Positions 16,668 through 25,445 of a stretch of 35,944 nt of DNA are shown one piece after another. The DNA comes from Spirosoma fluviale (lineage in GTDB: Bacteria > Bacteroidota > Bacteroidia > Cytophagales > Flexibacteraceae). Location of the stretch: contig CAMDMI010000004.1 in the NCBI GenBank assembly GCA_945902135.1, forward strand, positions 1 through 35,944, given 5' to 3'. A program made the translations under genes and the position numbers. Position 1 is the stretch's first letter. Each line of letters starts with the position of its first letter. The notes under the pieces were generated by a model. The model was not told where the DNA came from and searched no databases. It saw only the letters and a list, made by a program, of their open reading frames with translations.

Positions 16668-16679
16668 CGATTTGAAAAT

Positions 16680-17366
16680 ATGAAGTATCCTGACTTTGAA
16701 TTTGTGATGTCGCCCACACGTATGAACCGGTATCTGATGGCATCTGCAAATAAAACAAAGGGTGCTATGACCCTTTACCGCAAGAATTTAATGTTATCAC
16801 AAGAATTGTTTACTGTGATAAGTTGCTACGAAGTCGCCTTACGAAATGGAATTAATAGACAGTACTCTTCTCAAATAGGGAACGACTGGCTTAGAGATAC
16901 TGCTATATCTGGTGGTTTATTCGATACTCAAAATTGCAGACACACTAAAAATATTATAAACAAAGCGGTATCTAAACTAGGACATAATTATACCCATGCA
17001 AAAGTTTTGGCAATGATGGATTTTGGCTTTTGGAGATACCTTTTTGCTCAACCTCAATTTTATGCAGGTGGTCAATCGTTACTGAAGATTTTTCCAGCCA
17101 AGCCGTCAAGTACTCCAGCCATTCAATATAACCACACATTTGTATTTAACCAGTTAGGCCAAATAAATGACTTGCGAAACCGTATTGCTCACCATGAACC
17201 AATTTGTTTTGTTCCTGGTAAACCGATAAAAGACACTACATATGCCCGTCAGCATTACAATCTTATCTTGCAGTTGTTTCAATGGATGAGCGTAGATGAG
17301 TCAGCACTTTTGTACGGCCTAGATCATATTCTTACCATATGCAATGAGATAGATGCTTTACAGTAA
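16680..17366 (+). CDS. Abi_2/AbiF-like HEPN protein (candidate phage-defence toxin)
   Basis: 228 residues with the Abi_2-type layout. It opens with SPTRMNRYLMA, followed by LYRKN.. LSQELFTVISCYEVALRNGI. A central DFGFWRYLF segment comes next, then LRNRIAHHEPI at 165-175. R166 with H171/H172 forms the HEPN-type R-x4-6-H motif of predicted RNases. Abi_2 proteins are linked to abortive infection, in which the host cell stops growing or dies to block phage. It is the only clearly accessory gene here: it lies between conserved housekeeping genes, is flanked by direct repeats, and sits opposite a predicted small RNA. Cytoplasmic, no membrane segment. Activity is inferred from family, not shown. Confidence 0.82.
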   Translation: MKYPDFEFVMSPTRMNRYLMASANKTKGAMTLYRKNLMLSQELFTVISCYEVALRNGINRQYSSQIGNDWLRDTAISGGLFDTQNCRHTKNIINKAVSKLGHNYTHAKVLAMMDFGFWRYLFAQPQFYAGGQSLLKIFPAKPSSTPAIQYNHTFVFNQLGQINDLRNRIAHHEPICFVPGKPIKDTTYARQHYNLILQLFQWMSVDESALLYGLDHILTICNEIDALQ

Positions 17367-17413
17367 GGAGGACTAGCCTATGAAAGTATTAGCTAAGTTG
17401 CACTTCGATATGT

Positions 17414-17454
17414 GCTTTTCACTTCTATCCCTCAGGCGAGAAGTAGTTGAAAAG
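17414..17454 (+). repeat. Right direct repeat, with an internal inverted repeat
   Basis: Second copy of the repeat at 16453-16489 (core CCCTCAGGCGAGA). Unlike the left copy, it can fold: CTTTTCACTTCT (17415-17426) pairs with AGAAGT (17439-17444) and GAAAAG (17449-17454), leaving a 4-base bulge. It lies between the Abi gene and the end of sufS. Confidence 0.6.
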
Positions 17455-17513
17455 TCAATAAACTATAGATAGGTTCTGTTGTGCCCGGCCTAAATCCACT
17501 TTTGCCAAAACCA

Positions 17514-18758
17514 TCACCCCAGCATTCCCATCACCCTTGCAAGCGATCTTTCAAAGGAATCCAATTCCTCGAGGGTGTTGTAAAATGCGAGTGAAATCCG
17601 AACGGTGCCCGGAACCTGAAATCTCCTCATCAAGGGCTGGCAACAATGGTGCCCGGTCCTGACAGCAATGCCTTGCTGGTCCAGCAAAGTTCCAATATCT
17701 GATGGGTGGGCCTTGTCGGACACAAATGAAACCACCGAAACTTTTTGGGCTGAAGTGCCGATAATTCGTAAACCAGGCTGAGATTGAATGATGTCTGTGG
17801 CCCTTTGAAGCAAAACCTTTTCCTGATTTTCCAGCAGACTCTGATCTTGCTGCGTCAGCCATTCGATTGCAGCGCCCAAACCAATACCACCTGCAATGTG
17901 CGGTGTGCCAGCCTCCAGCCGAAAAGGCAATTCGTTGTATGTCGTTTTTTCAAAGCGGACTTCCTTAATCATTTCACCGCCACCCAAAAATGGTGGCAGA
18001 TTTTCAAGGACTTCTTTTCTTCCCCAGAGAATTCCGGTTCCAGTTGGTCCCAAAAGTTTGTGTCCGGAAAAAACAGCGAAATCTGGCCCGAGTTCCTGCA
18101 CATTCAATCGAAAGTGCGCCACCGATTGTGCGCAATCAAGCACAGTCAAAGCTCCAAAAGCCTTCGCCTTCTGAATCAAACCCTGAACTCGGTTGATGGT
18201 TCCCATCGCATTGGAAACATGCATCAGCGACAGGACTCTGGTTTTTTCGGTAATCAGTTTTTCGGCAGCTTCCAGATCAAGTTCGCCATCGTCAGTAATC
18301 GGGATAACCCGGATTTCTGCACCGCTTCTTTCGCAGGCCATTTGCCAAGGAACGATGTTGGCGTGGTGCTCCATTTCGGTAAGCAAAATTTCATCGCCCT
18401 TTCTCAACCAGGACTGCGCCAATCCGGCAGCAATCATGTTGATGCCGGCCGTGGTTCCAGATGTAAAAATGACTTCACAGCTTTCTTTCGCGCCGATGAA
18501 ATCCCTTACTTTTTCTCTTGCCGATTCAAATGCGGCCGTTCCCTTGTCAGCCAGATAATGCGCTCCTCTGTGGATATTCGCATTCAGGCTTCGGTAATAA
18601 GAATCAATGCTCTTGATTACTGCATCCGGCTTTTGTGAAGTGGCAGCATTGTCAAAATAAATCAATTGATTTTTACCGATGCGTGTTTCAAGAATGGGAA
18701 ACTGTTCCCGTATCCTTTGAATTTCGCCGGCATTCAATTGATTTAGTTCTTCACTCAT
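17514..18758 (-). CDS. sufS: SufS cysteine desulfurase
   Basis: 414 residues. The PLP lysine is K234 in FSGHKLLGP, and the sulfur-accepting cysteine is C372 in RTGHHCCQP. The HHCCQP form carries two adjacent cysteines where HHCAQP is usual. The group II cysteine desulfurase removes sulfur from cysteine for Fe-S cluster assembly on SufBCD. Its ATG overlaps the sufD stop as ATGA. It is the last gene of the suf operon; no SufE or SufU partner follows within the window. The operon has no terminator close to its 3' end; the nearest candidate is the hairpin at 16590-16623, past the opposing Abi gene. Confidence 0.96.
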   Translation of the reverse strand: MSEELNQLNAGEIQRIREQFPILETRIGKNQLIYFDNAATSQKPDAVIKSIDSYYRSLNANIHRGAHYLADKGTAAFESAREKVRDFIGAKESCEVIFTSGTTAGINMIAAGLAQSWLRKGDEILLTEMEHHANIVPWQMACERSGAEIRVIPITDDGELDLEAAEKLITEKTRVLSLMHVSNAMGTINRVQGLIQKAKAFGALTVLDCAQSVAHFRLNVQELGPDFAVFSGHKLLGPTGTGILWGRKEVLENLPPFLGGGEMIKEVRFEKTTYNELPFRLEAGTPHIAGGIGLGAAIEWLTQQDQSLLENQEKVLLQRATDIIQSQPGLRIIGTSAQKVSVVSFVSDKAHPSDIGTLLDQQGIAVRTGHHCCQPLMRRFQVPGTVRISLAFYNTLEELDSFERSLARVMGMLG

Positions 18759-20008
18759 CAGGATTTGGTCATTTCATCCAGTTGGCGGATTGCCTTTTCT
18801 TCGGCATAAGCCCGCAATGAATCGGAGTTAATCTGCATCAGAATTTCGGAAGCAAATGCCCGAACCAAAAGCAGGCGCGCAGTGGCTAAATCCAAACCAC
18901 GACTGCGCAGATAAAACAAAGGCTCTTCATCCAGCTGACCAATTGTAGCTCCATGCGAGCATTTTACATCATCAGCAAAAATCTCAAGCTGCGGTTTCGC
19001 ATACACTTTTGCATCTGGCGATAAAAGAATGTTACGGCCAGACTGGTAAGCATTGGTTTTTTGAGCAATCTGATCTACCAGAATTTTGCCATTGAAAACA
19101 CCGGTAGATTTTCCGGAATAGATGCCTTTGTAAAGTTGGTTGCTGGTTGTGTTCGGAACCGCATGGTGCAGAAAACTATGGTGGTCGCAATGGAATGAAC
19201 CATTTCCAAGACTCAGTCCAAACATATCTGCATGTGCTCCCGATCCTTCAATGTGGATATCAAGGTTGTTTCGCACAAATCCAGAACCAGTACTTAAAAC
19301 GATGTGCCTGAACAAAGAATTGGCAGCACATGCCACGCGGGTCTGATTGATGATGATGCCATCTGAAGTGCCATCCTGAATATGAAGCCAGTGTAGATTT
19401 GCACCGCTTTCAAGTCTGATTTCATTGACAGCATTGGCAACAAAATGATCGGCAGGCAAGCCTTCCCAGATTTCTCCGAAACTTGCGGAAGAATTGGCTT
19501 CCAGATGAATTGAAATGGAAGGCTGAATCCAACTGCTAAGTCCAGTTGAAGGAATTATGTGAACCAGTAAAATGGATTTTTCAATGCTTGCATTTTTATG
19601 GACATGAAGATGAATGCCTTGCTTTTCGGCACTGGCCTCATTGAGTTTTCCAAACAGATTTTCCTCAAATGGCTTTATCGAATTGTTCAATGGACAAAAG
19701 GAAACTTCTAAGCCTGAAGGCAGGGATTTGTCGCTGAGTTCAGACGAAAACACTCCGTTTACAAAAACCAGTTTGCAGGCATCTGATGGCAATCCTGATG
19801 GAATCGAAGAAACCGGAACTTCTTGCAGGCTGCTCAATTGATAAGAATCTGCCAGAAAATTCGGGATTGAGTATTTCCATTCCTCCTGTTTCTTAACCGG
19901 AAAATGTAATTGCGTTAACGCAGATTCCTTGTCTCCATTAAAATCAACCACATTCCGGATTTGCTCCAGAAGACTTGATTTTAATGATTCAGAATTGGTA
20001 GAAGCCAT
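18758..20008 (-). CDS. sufD: SufD, Fe-S cluster assembly scaffold subunit
   Basis: 416 residues. The C-terminal right-handed beta-helix region is recognisable: HADMFGLSLGNGSFHCDHHSF, GVFNGKILVDQIAQKTNAYQ, then EIFADDVKCSHGATIGQLDEEPLFYLRSRGL. The conserved DDVKCSHGAT motif near the C-terminus is typical of SufB/SufD. The more divergent N-terminal half identifies it as SufD rather than SufB. It forms the SufBC2D scaffold with its neighbours. It starts 13 bases after sufC and overlaps sufS by one base. Confidence 0.94.
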   Translation of the reverse strand: MASTNSESLKSSLLEQIRNVVDFNGDKESALTQLHFPVKKQEEWKYSIPNFLADSYQLSSLQEVPVSSIPSGLPSDACKLVFVNGVFSSELSDKSLPSGLEVSFCPLNNSIKPFEENLFGKLNEASAEKQGIHLHVHKNASIEKSILLVHIIPSTGLSSWIQPSISIHLEANSSASFGEIWEGLPADHFVANAVNEIRLESGANLHWLHIQDGTSDGIIINQTRVACAANSLFRHIVLSTGSGFVRNNLDIHIEGSGAHADMFGLSLGNGSFHCDHHSFLHHAVPNTTSNQLYKGIYSGKSTGVFNGKILVDQIAQKTNAYQSGRNILLSPDAKVYAKPQLEIFADDVKCSHGATIGQLDEEPLFYLRSRGLDLATARLLLVRAFASEILMQINSDSLRAYAEEKAIRQLDEMTKS

Positions 20009-20020
20009 AATCGAATAGAT

Positions 20021-20773
20021 TTAAGAAATGGCCTCTGCCTTGATCCAGTCGTATCCTTTTTCCTCCAGTTCCAAAGCAAGTTCTTTGGTACCAGATTTTA
20101 CAATCCGGCCATTCCATAGCACATGCACAAAATCCGGAACGATATAATCCAGCAAACGCTGATAATGCGTCACAACGATGGTGGCATTTTGAGGAGACTT
20201 CAATTTATTTACACCTGAAGCTACAATCCGCAATGCATCAATGTCCAACCCTGAATCTGTTTCATCCAGAATTGCCAGTTTGGGCTCGAGCATCGCCATT
20301 TGAAATACTTCATTTCTTTTCTTTTCACCTCCAGAAAATCCTTCGTTGAGTGAACGGCTTAAAAGTGCTTGGTCAATTTCAACCAGCTGGCTTTTTTCCC
20401 TCATCATTTTCAGGAAAGAAACGGCATCCATGGCTGCCTCGCCTCTGTATTTGCGGATTTCATTCACCGCTGTTTTTAGGAAATTGATTGTGGTAACTCC
20501 GGGAATTTCAACAGGATACTGGAATGCCAGAAACAGGCCTTCTCTGGCGCGGTTTTCCGGACTCAACTCAAGCAAATCTTTTCCTAAAAATTCAACTGAG
20601 CCTGCACTCACTTCATAATCTTCTCTTCCGGCAAGCACAGATGCCAGTGTACTTTTTCCACTGCCATTTGGGCCCATTATTGCGTGAACTTCACCTGCTT
20701 TTACTTCAAGGTTAATGCCCTTGAGAATTTCTTTTTCCCCGATTCGGGCGTGGAGGTTGTTTATTTTTAACAT
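20021..20773 (-). CDS. sufC: SufC, Fe-S assembly ATPase
   Basis: 250 residues, the usual SufC length. Walker A GPNGSGKST, the ABC signature SGGEKKR preceded by LNEGF, Walker B/D-loop region LAILDETDSGLDIDAL and the switch histidine in VVTHYQRLL are all present. SufC is a soluble ABC-type ATPase that drives conformational changes in SufB and SufD; it is not a transporter. A 110-base gap separates it from sufB, larger than the other gaps in this operon. A weak promoter-like pair (TTG, 16 bases, TACTTTAG) lies in it, so a secondary start is possible. Confidence 0.96.
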   Translation of the reverse strand: MLKINNLHARIGEKEILKGINLEVKAGEVHAIMGPNGSGKSTLASVLAGREDYEVSAGSVEFLGKDLLELSPENRAREGLFLAFQYPVEIPGVTTINFLKTAVNEIRKYRGEAAMDAVSFLKMMREKSQLVEIDQALLSRSLNEGFSGGEKKRNEVFQMAMLEPKLAILDETDSGLDIDALRIVASGVNKLKSPQNATIVVTHYQRLLDYIVPDFVHVLWNGRIVKSGTKELALELEEKGYDWIKAEAIS

Positions 20774-20883
20774 TACTGACTGTTCTTTTTCTAAAGTAGA
20801 GTTTATCGCTGTGTCAATTTTTAAATTTTCGACCTTGATATTCCTCTTGTTAAATTTTTATTGAGTAGCCTGCGTTCGTTTTT

Positions 20884-22329
20884 TTAGCCGACACTTCCTT
20901 CCAGACTTATGGCCAAAAGCTTTTGCGCTTCTACGGCAAATTCCATTGGAAGTTGGTTTAGAACTTCTTTGGCGTAGCCATTCACAATTAAGGCCACCGC
21001 ATCTTCGGTGGATATGCCGCGCTGGTTGCAGTAGAAAATCTGGTCTTCGCCGATTTTAGAAGTTGTTGCTTCGTGTTCTACCTGCGCAGATGGGTTTTCT
21101 ACTTCCAGATAAGGAAAGGTATGGGCTCCGCAAAGATTCCCGAGCAGGAGACTATCGCACTGGGAAAAGTTCCTGGCGTTGTCCGCCCGCTTCATTACCT
21201 GTACTAGCCCACGATAGGAATTCTGGCTTTTTCCAGCTGAGATACCTTTCGAAACGATGCGGCTTCGCGTATCCTTTCCAATATGAATCATTTTGGTACC
21301 GGTATCCGCTTGCTGAAAGTTGTTGGTAACAGCAACAGAATAAAACTCTCCGACCGAGCCATTTCCTTTTAAAATAACGGATGGATATTTCCAAGTAATG
21401 GCACTACCGGTTTCTACCTGTGTCCATGAAATTCTGGATTTATCGCCCATGCAAATGCCGCGCTTGGTTACGAAATTGTAAATGCCGCCTTTGCCCTCTT
21501 TGTTGCCCGGATACCAGTTTTGTACCGTGCTGTATTTGATGTGGGCATTTTCCATTGCCACCAATTCCACCACTGCAGCATGCAACTGATTTTCATCCCG
21601 CGTGGGAGCAGTGCAACCTTCAAGGTAACTCACATAGGCATCGTCTTCACAAACGATGAGGGTCCTTTCAAATTGACCAGTATTTGCAGTGTTGATTCGG
21701 AAATAGGTGCTCAATTCCATCGGACAACGAACGCCCTTCGGAATAAAGCAAAAAGACCCGTCTGAGAAAACCGCTGAATTCAGGGCAGAATAATAATTAT
21801 CCTTTACAGGAACCACAGAACCCAGGTATTTACGAATCAGCTCGGGATGGTTTTCGATGGCCTCGCTCATAGAGCAGAAGATTACGCCAAGTTCAGCAAG
21901 TTTACTTTTGAATGTGGTGGCAATGGAAACGGAATCGATTACTGCATCCACTGCAACCCCTGAAAGCAACTTTTGCTCAGTCAAAGAAATTCCAAGTTTT
22001 TCAAAAGTTCGCCTAAGCTCTGGGTCAATATCATCCAAGCTGTTGACTACTTTTTTCTGTTTGGGTGCCGCGTAGTAAATGATGTCCTGAAAATTGATTT
22101 CCGGGATGCTAAGATTTTGCCATTGCGGAGGGGTCATGGTTTTCCACAAAGCAAAAGCCGCCAATCTCCATTCCAGCATCCAAGCCGGCTCATTCTTTTT
22201 AGCAGAAATAAACTTAACTGTTTCTTCGCTGAGGCCTGCAGCCAGCGTTTCGGTTTCAATATCAGTTGTAAAACCGTATTTGTATTCCGATCCGGTTATT
22301 TCCTCTAGAATTTCCGTTTCCTTGGACAT
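20884..22329 (-). CDS. sufB: SufB, Fe-S cluster assembly scaffold
   Basis: 481 residues, full family length. Conserved stretches include [78 protein letters not shown], and near the end [20 protein letters not shown]. The C-terminal segment contains the cluster-related cysteine in CNQRG. SufB is where the nascent Fe-S cluster is built. It is the first suf gene here; the upstream gap of 87 bases contains a -7 box and a Fur/PerR-type palindrome, suggesting control by iron or oxidative stress. Confidence 0.97.
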   Translation of the reverse strand: MSKETEILEEITGSEYKYGFTTDIETETLAAGLSEETVKFISAKKNEPAWMLEWRLAAFALWKTMTPPQWQNLSIPEINFQDIIYYAAPKQKKVVNSLDDIDPELRRTFEKLGISLTEQKLLSGVAVDAVIDSVSIATTFKSKLAELGVIFCSMSEAIENHPELIRKYLGSVVPVKDNYYSALNSAVFSDGSFCFIPKGVRCPMELSTYFRINTANTGQFERTLIVCEDDAYVSYLEGCTAPTRDENQLHAAVVELVAMENAHIKYSTVQNWYPGNKEGKGGIYNFVTKRGICMGDKSRISWTQVETGSAITWKYPSVILKGNGSVGEFYSVAVTNNFQQADTGTKMIHIGKDTRSRIVSKGISAGKSQNSYRGLVQVMKRADNARNFSQCDSLLLGNLCGAHTFPYLEVENPSAQVEHEATTSKIGEDQIFYCNQRGISTEDAVALIVNGYAKEVLNQLPMEFAVEAQKLLAISLEGSVG

Positions 22330-22345
22330 GAAGTGAATTCTTTAT

Positions 22346-22360
22346 TTAGAATAATTCTAA
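22346..22360. promoter_or_regulatory. Fur/PerR-type 7-1-7 palindrome upstream of sufB
   Basis: TTAGAAT-A-ATTCTAA, a perfect 7-1-7 inverted repeat like the Fur and PerR box class. It ends 16 bases before the sufB ATG and covers the transcription start predicted from the -7 box at 22362-22369, as expected for a repressor site. The family of the regulator is inferred from the geometry. Confidence 0.6.
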
Positions 22361-22361
22361 G

Positions 22362-22369
22362 CAAAGATA
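22362..22369 (-). promoter_or_regulatory. Predicted -7 box of the suf operon
   Basis: Minus strand reads TATCTTTG, exact match to TAnnTTTG, 32 bases before the sufB ATG. I found no convincing -33 TTTG at the proper distance; an activator or a weak basal promoter would fit. Confidence 0.55.
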
Positions 22370-22416
22370 AAGCCAAAAACCGAAGTCATGGTTTTCGTTT
22401 TAATAAAAAGAAAAGC

Positions 22417-25326
22417 TTAGTGAATTATACTAAGTCTTTCTGTGCCTGCAGAATTCCGGGAAATCCATTTTAATAGATAAATTCCATTGGAAAGTTGCTT
22501 TAGGTCGATTCTTTCTTTGCCAGAAATACTTGATTGCCAAATCATTTTTCCATCCGAACCGAAAAGTGATAATTCAAAATTCTCTGCTGGTCCATCCCAG
22601 AAAAAGATTCCATCAGAAGGATTTGGCCTGATCTGAATTCCTCCTGAAATGGCATTGGAAGATTTGGTAATGGCAGTCACAACAAATGGCTCTGAAAATT
22701 CTGACCAGCAAGAATCCAGTTTGTAACGAACCTGGTAGGCAGAATTGAGCAACCCGCGGATTTTCGCTGAGTTAATTCCTGCCTGAACCTGTCCATTCAC
22801 CATCCACTCATAAGTTGGTGCTGAACTTTGGCAAACAAGTGTATCGCCTGTTGCCTGAATTAAAGCTGTTGGAGGAACCTGACCATTAAGGATCTTCGCT
22901 AGAACTTCAACCTTTTTGCTAGGGCAACCTGTATATTTTGCAATAACCCAATCAAATAAATATGGATAAAGTGCAGAACCAGATATTGCACTTTCCATGC
23001 TCAACAGATTGGTAACTTTCATTGGAAACACTGCAGGGCTGGTAGCCAAAGCCTGGGAGATATTTCTGCACTTCAGTTCGTAACCGTCACCGGGACTTAC
23101 TTTCCAGAAAAGCGGCACTTTGGAGCTGGTAGAACCCTGAACTCCATTCCAATTTCTGGTCATTATTTCTGTTCCATTTTTAGTAAGGACGATTTCACAA
23201 AGCAATCCTGCACCAGTAAGTGCAGTATGAAAAAGTGAAACAGAATCCAATCGGAATGTGGCTGCAGAATTGAACTTTATTCCATTCTCAAGGCTTGAAC
23301 TGGAATTGCCTTCCTGTGTTTTCTTACCGGCGCCAGCGCGGTTGGTACCACCACTTTGCACAAAGAAGGAAGTACTCTGACTTATGCTGGGTGTATTGAA
23401 CTTCCGACCTTGAAATACCGGAACAGTTTCATTAAGACTTGTCGTCCAAATTAAGGATGATCCTCCATTGGCAGAAATTTGAACAGATCCAGTTCCGCAC
23501 CGCTCGCCATTCACCGGCGTAGGAGAGGGGCCAATTGGATTGATACTCAAATTTTTGGCCTGAGGCTTTCCGACATAGGCAGGGCTTGTAGAAAGAAATC
23601 TGACTTTATAAGCATTGCCCATTGGCAAGTTGCCAGGAAGGTTTACCATAACACCTTGTGCCTGAGCCGAATAAATTGTATCCAAATTAAATGGATTGGA
23701 AAAAGATCCTGCGTTATTGCTAAGCTGGGCAATGAAACGATTGTCTGGATTGAAAACTCCGGTAGAGCTCATCGGAATGGTAACCTCAGAGCCTGCGCAG
23801 GTTGTTACTGGCAAAGTTCCAACTTGCATGCAATTGAAAACGAGGTTTGTTTTCTTCTCTCTTGAGCTGCAAGCAAGTTTTTTCACTTTCAGGCTATAAG
23901 AACCTTCTGAACTTTCCTGCAGGTTGGTTACCAGCGGCAATCTATCGTTGCTGGAAAACCCATTCGGGCCTGTCCATAAATACGAATATCCAGCGAGTTC
24001 GTCAACCTGAAATGTGATTGTATCACCGATGCAATAGGGACCTGAATTGGAAGGCGTGAAATTTGGAATAACGATGCTTCCGGCAACGCAAGGCATGTTG
24101 GCATAACCTTCTCTAATTCTATCTCCAGGTAATGGGCCGAAACCCAGCGATAAGTTAACAGATCCAGTTAGGTGGCAGTAACTCATGATGGTTCCAATTC
24201 TACCCTTTACCACAGACTGACAGCCTCCTTCCGCATTCCAACAAGAATCAATTTGTTGAATTACACCCGGAGCAACTTCCCATCCACAATTGTGCGTATG
24301 GTTGCTTGAAAAATTATGGCCCAGTTCGTGGGCAATTGTGCTTAATGTCCAGGAATAAACCGGCAAATCGGCGAAAAAGAAATCAATGTTGGAAAAACCG
24401 TACCTGTAGTCCGAACAAAGTGCATTCAGATAAGCCACACCGCCAAGATTCAAAGGTCGTGTGCTGAGGAGGTGGGCAAGCTGTCCTGGCCAGTTGGCTG
24501 CATTACCTGCTGCCTGAAAATCATCCAAGGCAGCGAATGAAGAAGTATAGGTATATGGATCTGGTGAATCCCAAACTTTTACAGCCTTAACTCCGATGTT
24601 GATGGTTTCATTTTCATACAAAATAGCAGCACCAGTAAACATTGCCTCAAACTGATTTAGGGTTCCCTGAAGGCTTCCACCTTTTTGAAACATATCAAAA
24701 TCGCATTCCCAGTAAATTTCTGTAAGCCTGCAAGTGGAATCATTCTGGACAGAATTTCCAGGATTAGAGGAAGACATTGGATTCGCAGGAACTTCACCGT
24801 CATGGTCAATTCCGCAGGTAAACGGATTTTCTTTCTTCAAATCAGCATCGATGAAAGAAACATAATCGTCTGCTTTTCCACCCAGCTTGGACGGCAGGGA
24901 AGAGATATTCACATTTCCCTCATTAGTGGAGTACAACAACACAAAATTTCCATCTGAAAAGACACTGAGAGTGGCAAGTTGCTTACCTATTTTATTGTTG
25001 GTTCCTTTGAAATGAACTGGCATTTCAAGGTTAGAAGTAACATCTCTTCCAACGGCATTCAAAACCTTGAAACCATCTGCATGGATATCAGTGGAACTGA
25101 ATTCAATGGTTTTAAAACCACCCGGAACCGGAAACTCAAGACTTATAGTGGATGGTTTTGCCAAAAAAGTCTTCTTAACAGCAGCCCGATCCAAAGTAAA
25201 AACAACCGACTTCTTACTGAATTTGCCAAGGTAAGCTGGGTTGAACACAACATTTGAATACCATTTTTCAGTAGCCTGGAGCTGTAAGCTGAGCATGCCC
25301 AGGAAGATGGTGAATATTGACTTCAT
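22417..25326 (-). CDS. Secreted metzincin (reprolysin-like) protease with T9SS type A domain
   Basis: 969 residues from ATG 25326 (MKSIFTIFLGMLSLQLQA signal peptide); the longer frame to 25404 adds a non-signal leader. A ~200-residue propeptide-like region precedes the zinc site HELGHNFSSNH (333-343), with Met-turn GTIMSYCH. Standard metzincins have Gly at the eighth position of HExxHxxGxxH; here it is Ser. After the protease come Ig/PKD-like and CUB-like beta domains (YSYLWTGPNGFSS, YEWMVNGQVQAG). A type A C-terminal sorting domain follows (RPNPSDGIFFW, LSNGIYLLKW). The protein is expected outside the cell or on its surface. Substrate unknown. Confidence 0.9.
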   Translation of the reverse strand: MKSIFTIFLGMLSLQLQATEKWYSNVVFNPAYLGKFSKKSVVFTLDRAAVKKTFLAKPSTISLEFPVPGGFKTIEFSSTDIHADGFKVLNAVGRDVTSNLEMPVHFKGTNNKIGKQLATLSVFSDGNFVLLYSTNEGNVNISSLPSKLGGKADDYVSFIDADLKKENPFTCGIDHDGEVPANPMSSSNPGNSVQNDSTCRLTEIYWECDFDMFQKGGSLQGTLNQFEAMFTGAAILYENETINIGVKAVKVWDSPDPYTYTSSFAALDDFQAAGNAANWPGQLAHLLSTRPLNLGGVAYLNALCSDYRYGFSNIDFFFADLPVYSWTLSTIAHELGHNFSSNHTHNCGWEVAPGVIQQIDSCWNAEGGCQSVVKGRIGTIMSYCHLTGSVNLSLGFGPLPGDRIREGYANMPCVAGSIVIPNFTPSNSGPYCIGDTITFQVDELAGYSYLWTGPNGFSSNDRLPLVTNLQESSEGSYSLKVKKLACSSREKKTNLVFNCMQVGTLPVTTCAGSEVTIPMSSTGVFNPDNRFIAQLSNNAGSFSNPFNLDTIYSAQAQGVMVNLPGNLPMGNAYKVRFLSTSPAYVGKPQAKNLSINPIGPSPTPVNGERCGTGSVQISANGGSSLIWTTSLNETVPVFQGRKFNTPSISQSTSFFVQSGGTNRAGAGKKTQEGNSSSSLENGIKFNSAATFRLDSVSLFHTALTGAGLLCEIVLTKNGTEIMTRNWNGVQGSTSSKVPLFWKVSPGDGYELKCRNISQALATSPAVFPMKVTNLLSMESAISGSALYPYLFDWVIAKYTGCPSKKVEVLAKILNGQVPPTALIQATGDTLVCQSSAPTYEWMVNGQVQAGINSAKIRGLLNSAYQVRYKLDSCWSEFSEPFVVTAITKSSNAISGGIQIRPNPSDGIFFWDGPAENFELSLFGSDGKMIWQSSISGKERIDLKQLSNGIYLLKWISRNSAGTERLSIIH

Positions 25327-25445
25327 TTTATTCTCTTTGATTAATAAGGTATATAATTGGCGTTGGCAGGATTTTGTTTTCATTTTTGCGGAAGCAAGGC
25401 GCAATTTAGGAGGTCAATTTCCTTTTGCAACCAGATTCATATGAA

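Larger units (their letters stand above)
16379..16679. other. Intergenic region with repeat, divergent RNA unit and Abi promoter
   Basis: 301 bases without a long gene. The left third is GC-rich and contains the left direct repeat (16453-16489) and a short GC hairpin, GCCGCC/GGCGGC around 16432-16446. The middle is AT-rich. The right part holds the promoter-hairpin unit on the minus strand (16579-16667). I see no good -7 box for the Abi gene in the + direction. Confidence 0.6.

Noticed and set aside
17784-18638. 284-codon open frame on the plus strand over sufS.
   Set aside because: Antisense to a clearly functional SufS; amino-acid content is that of a shadow frame.
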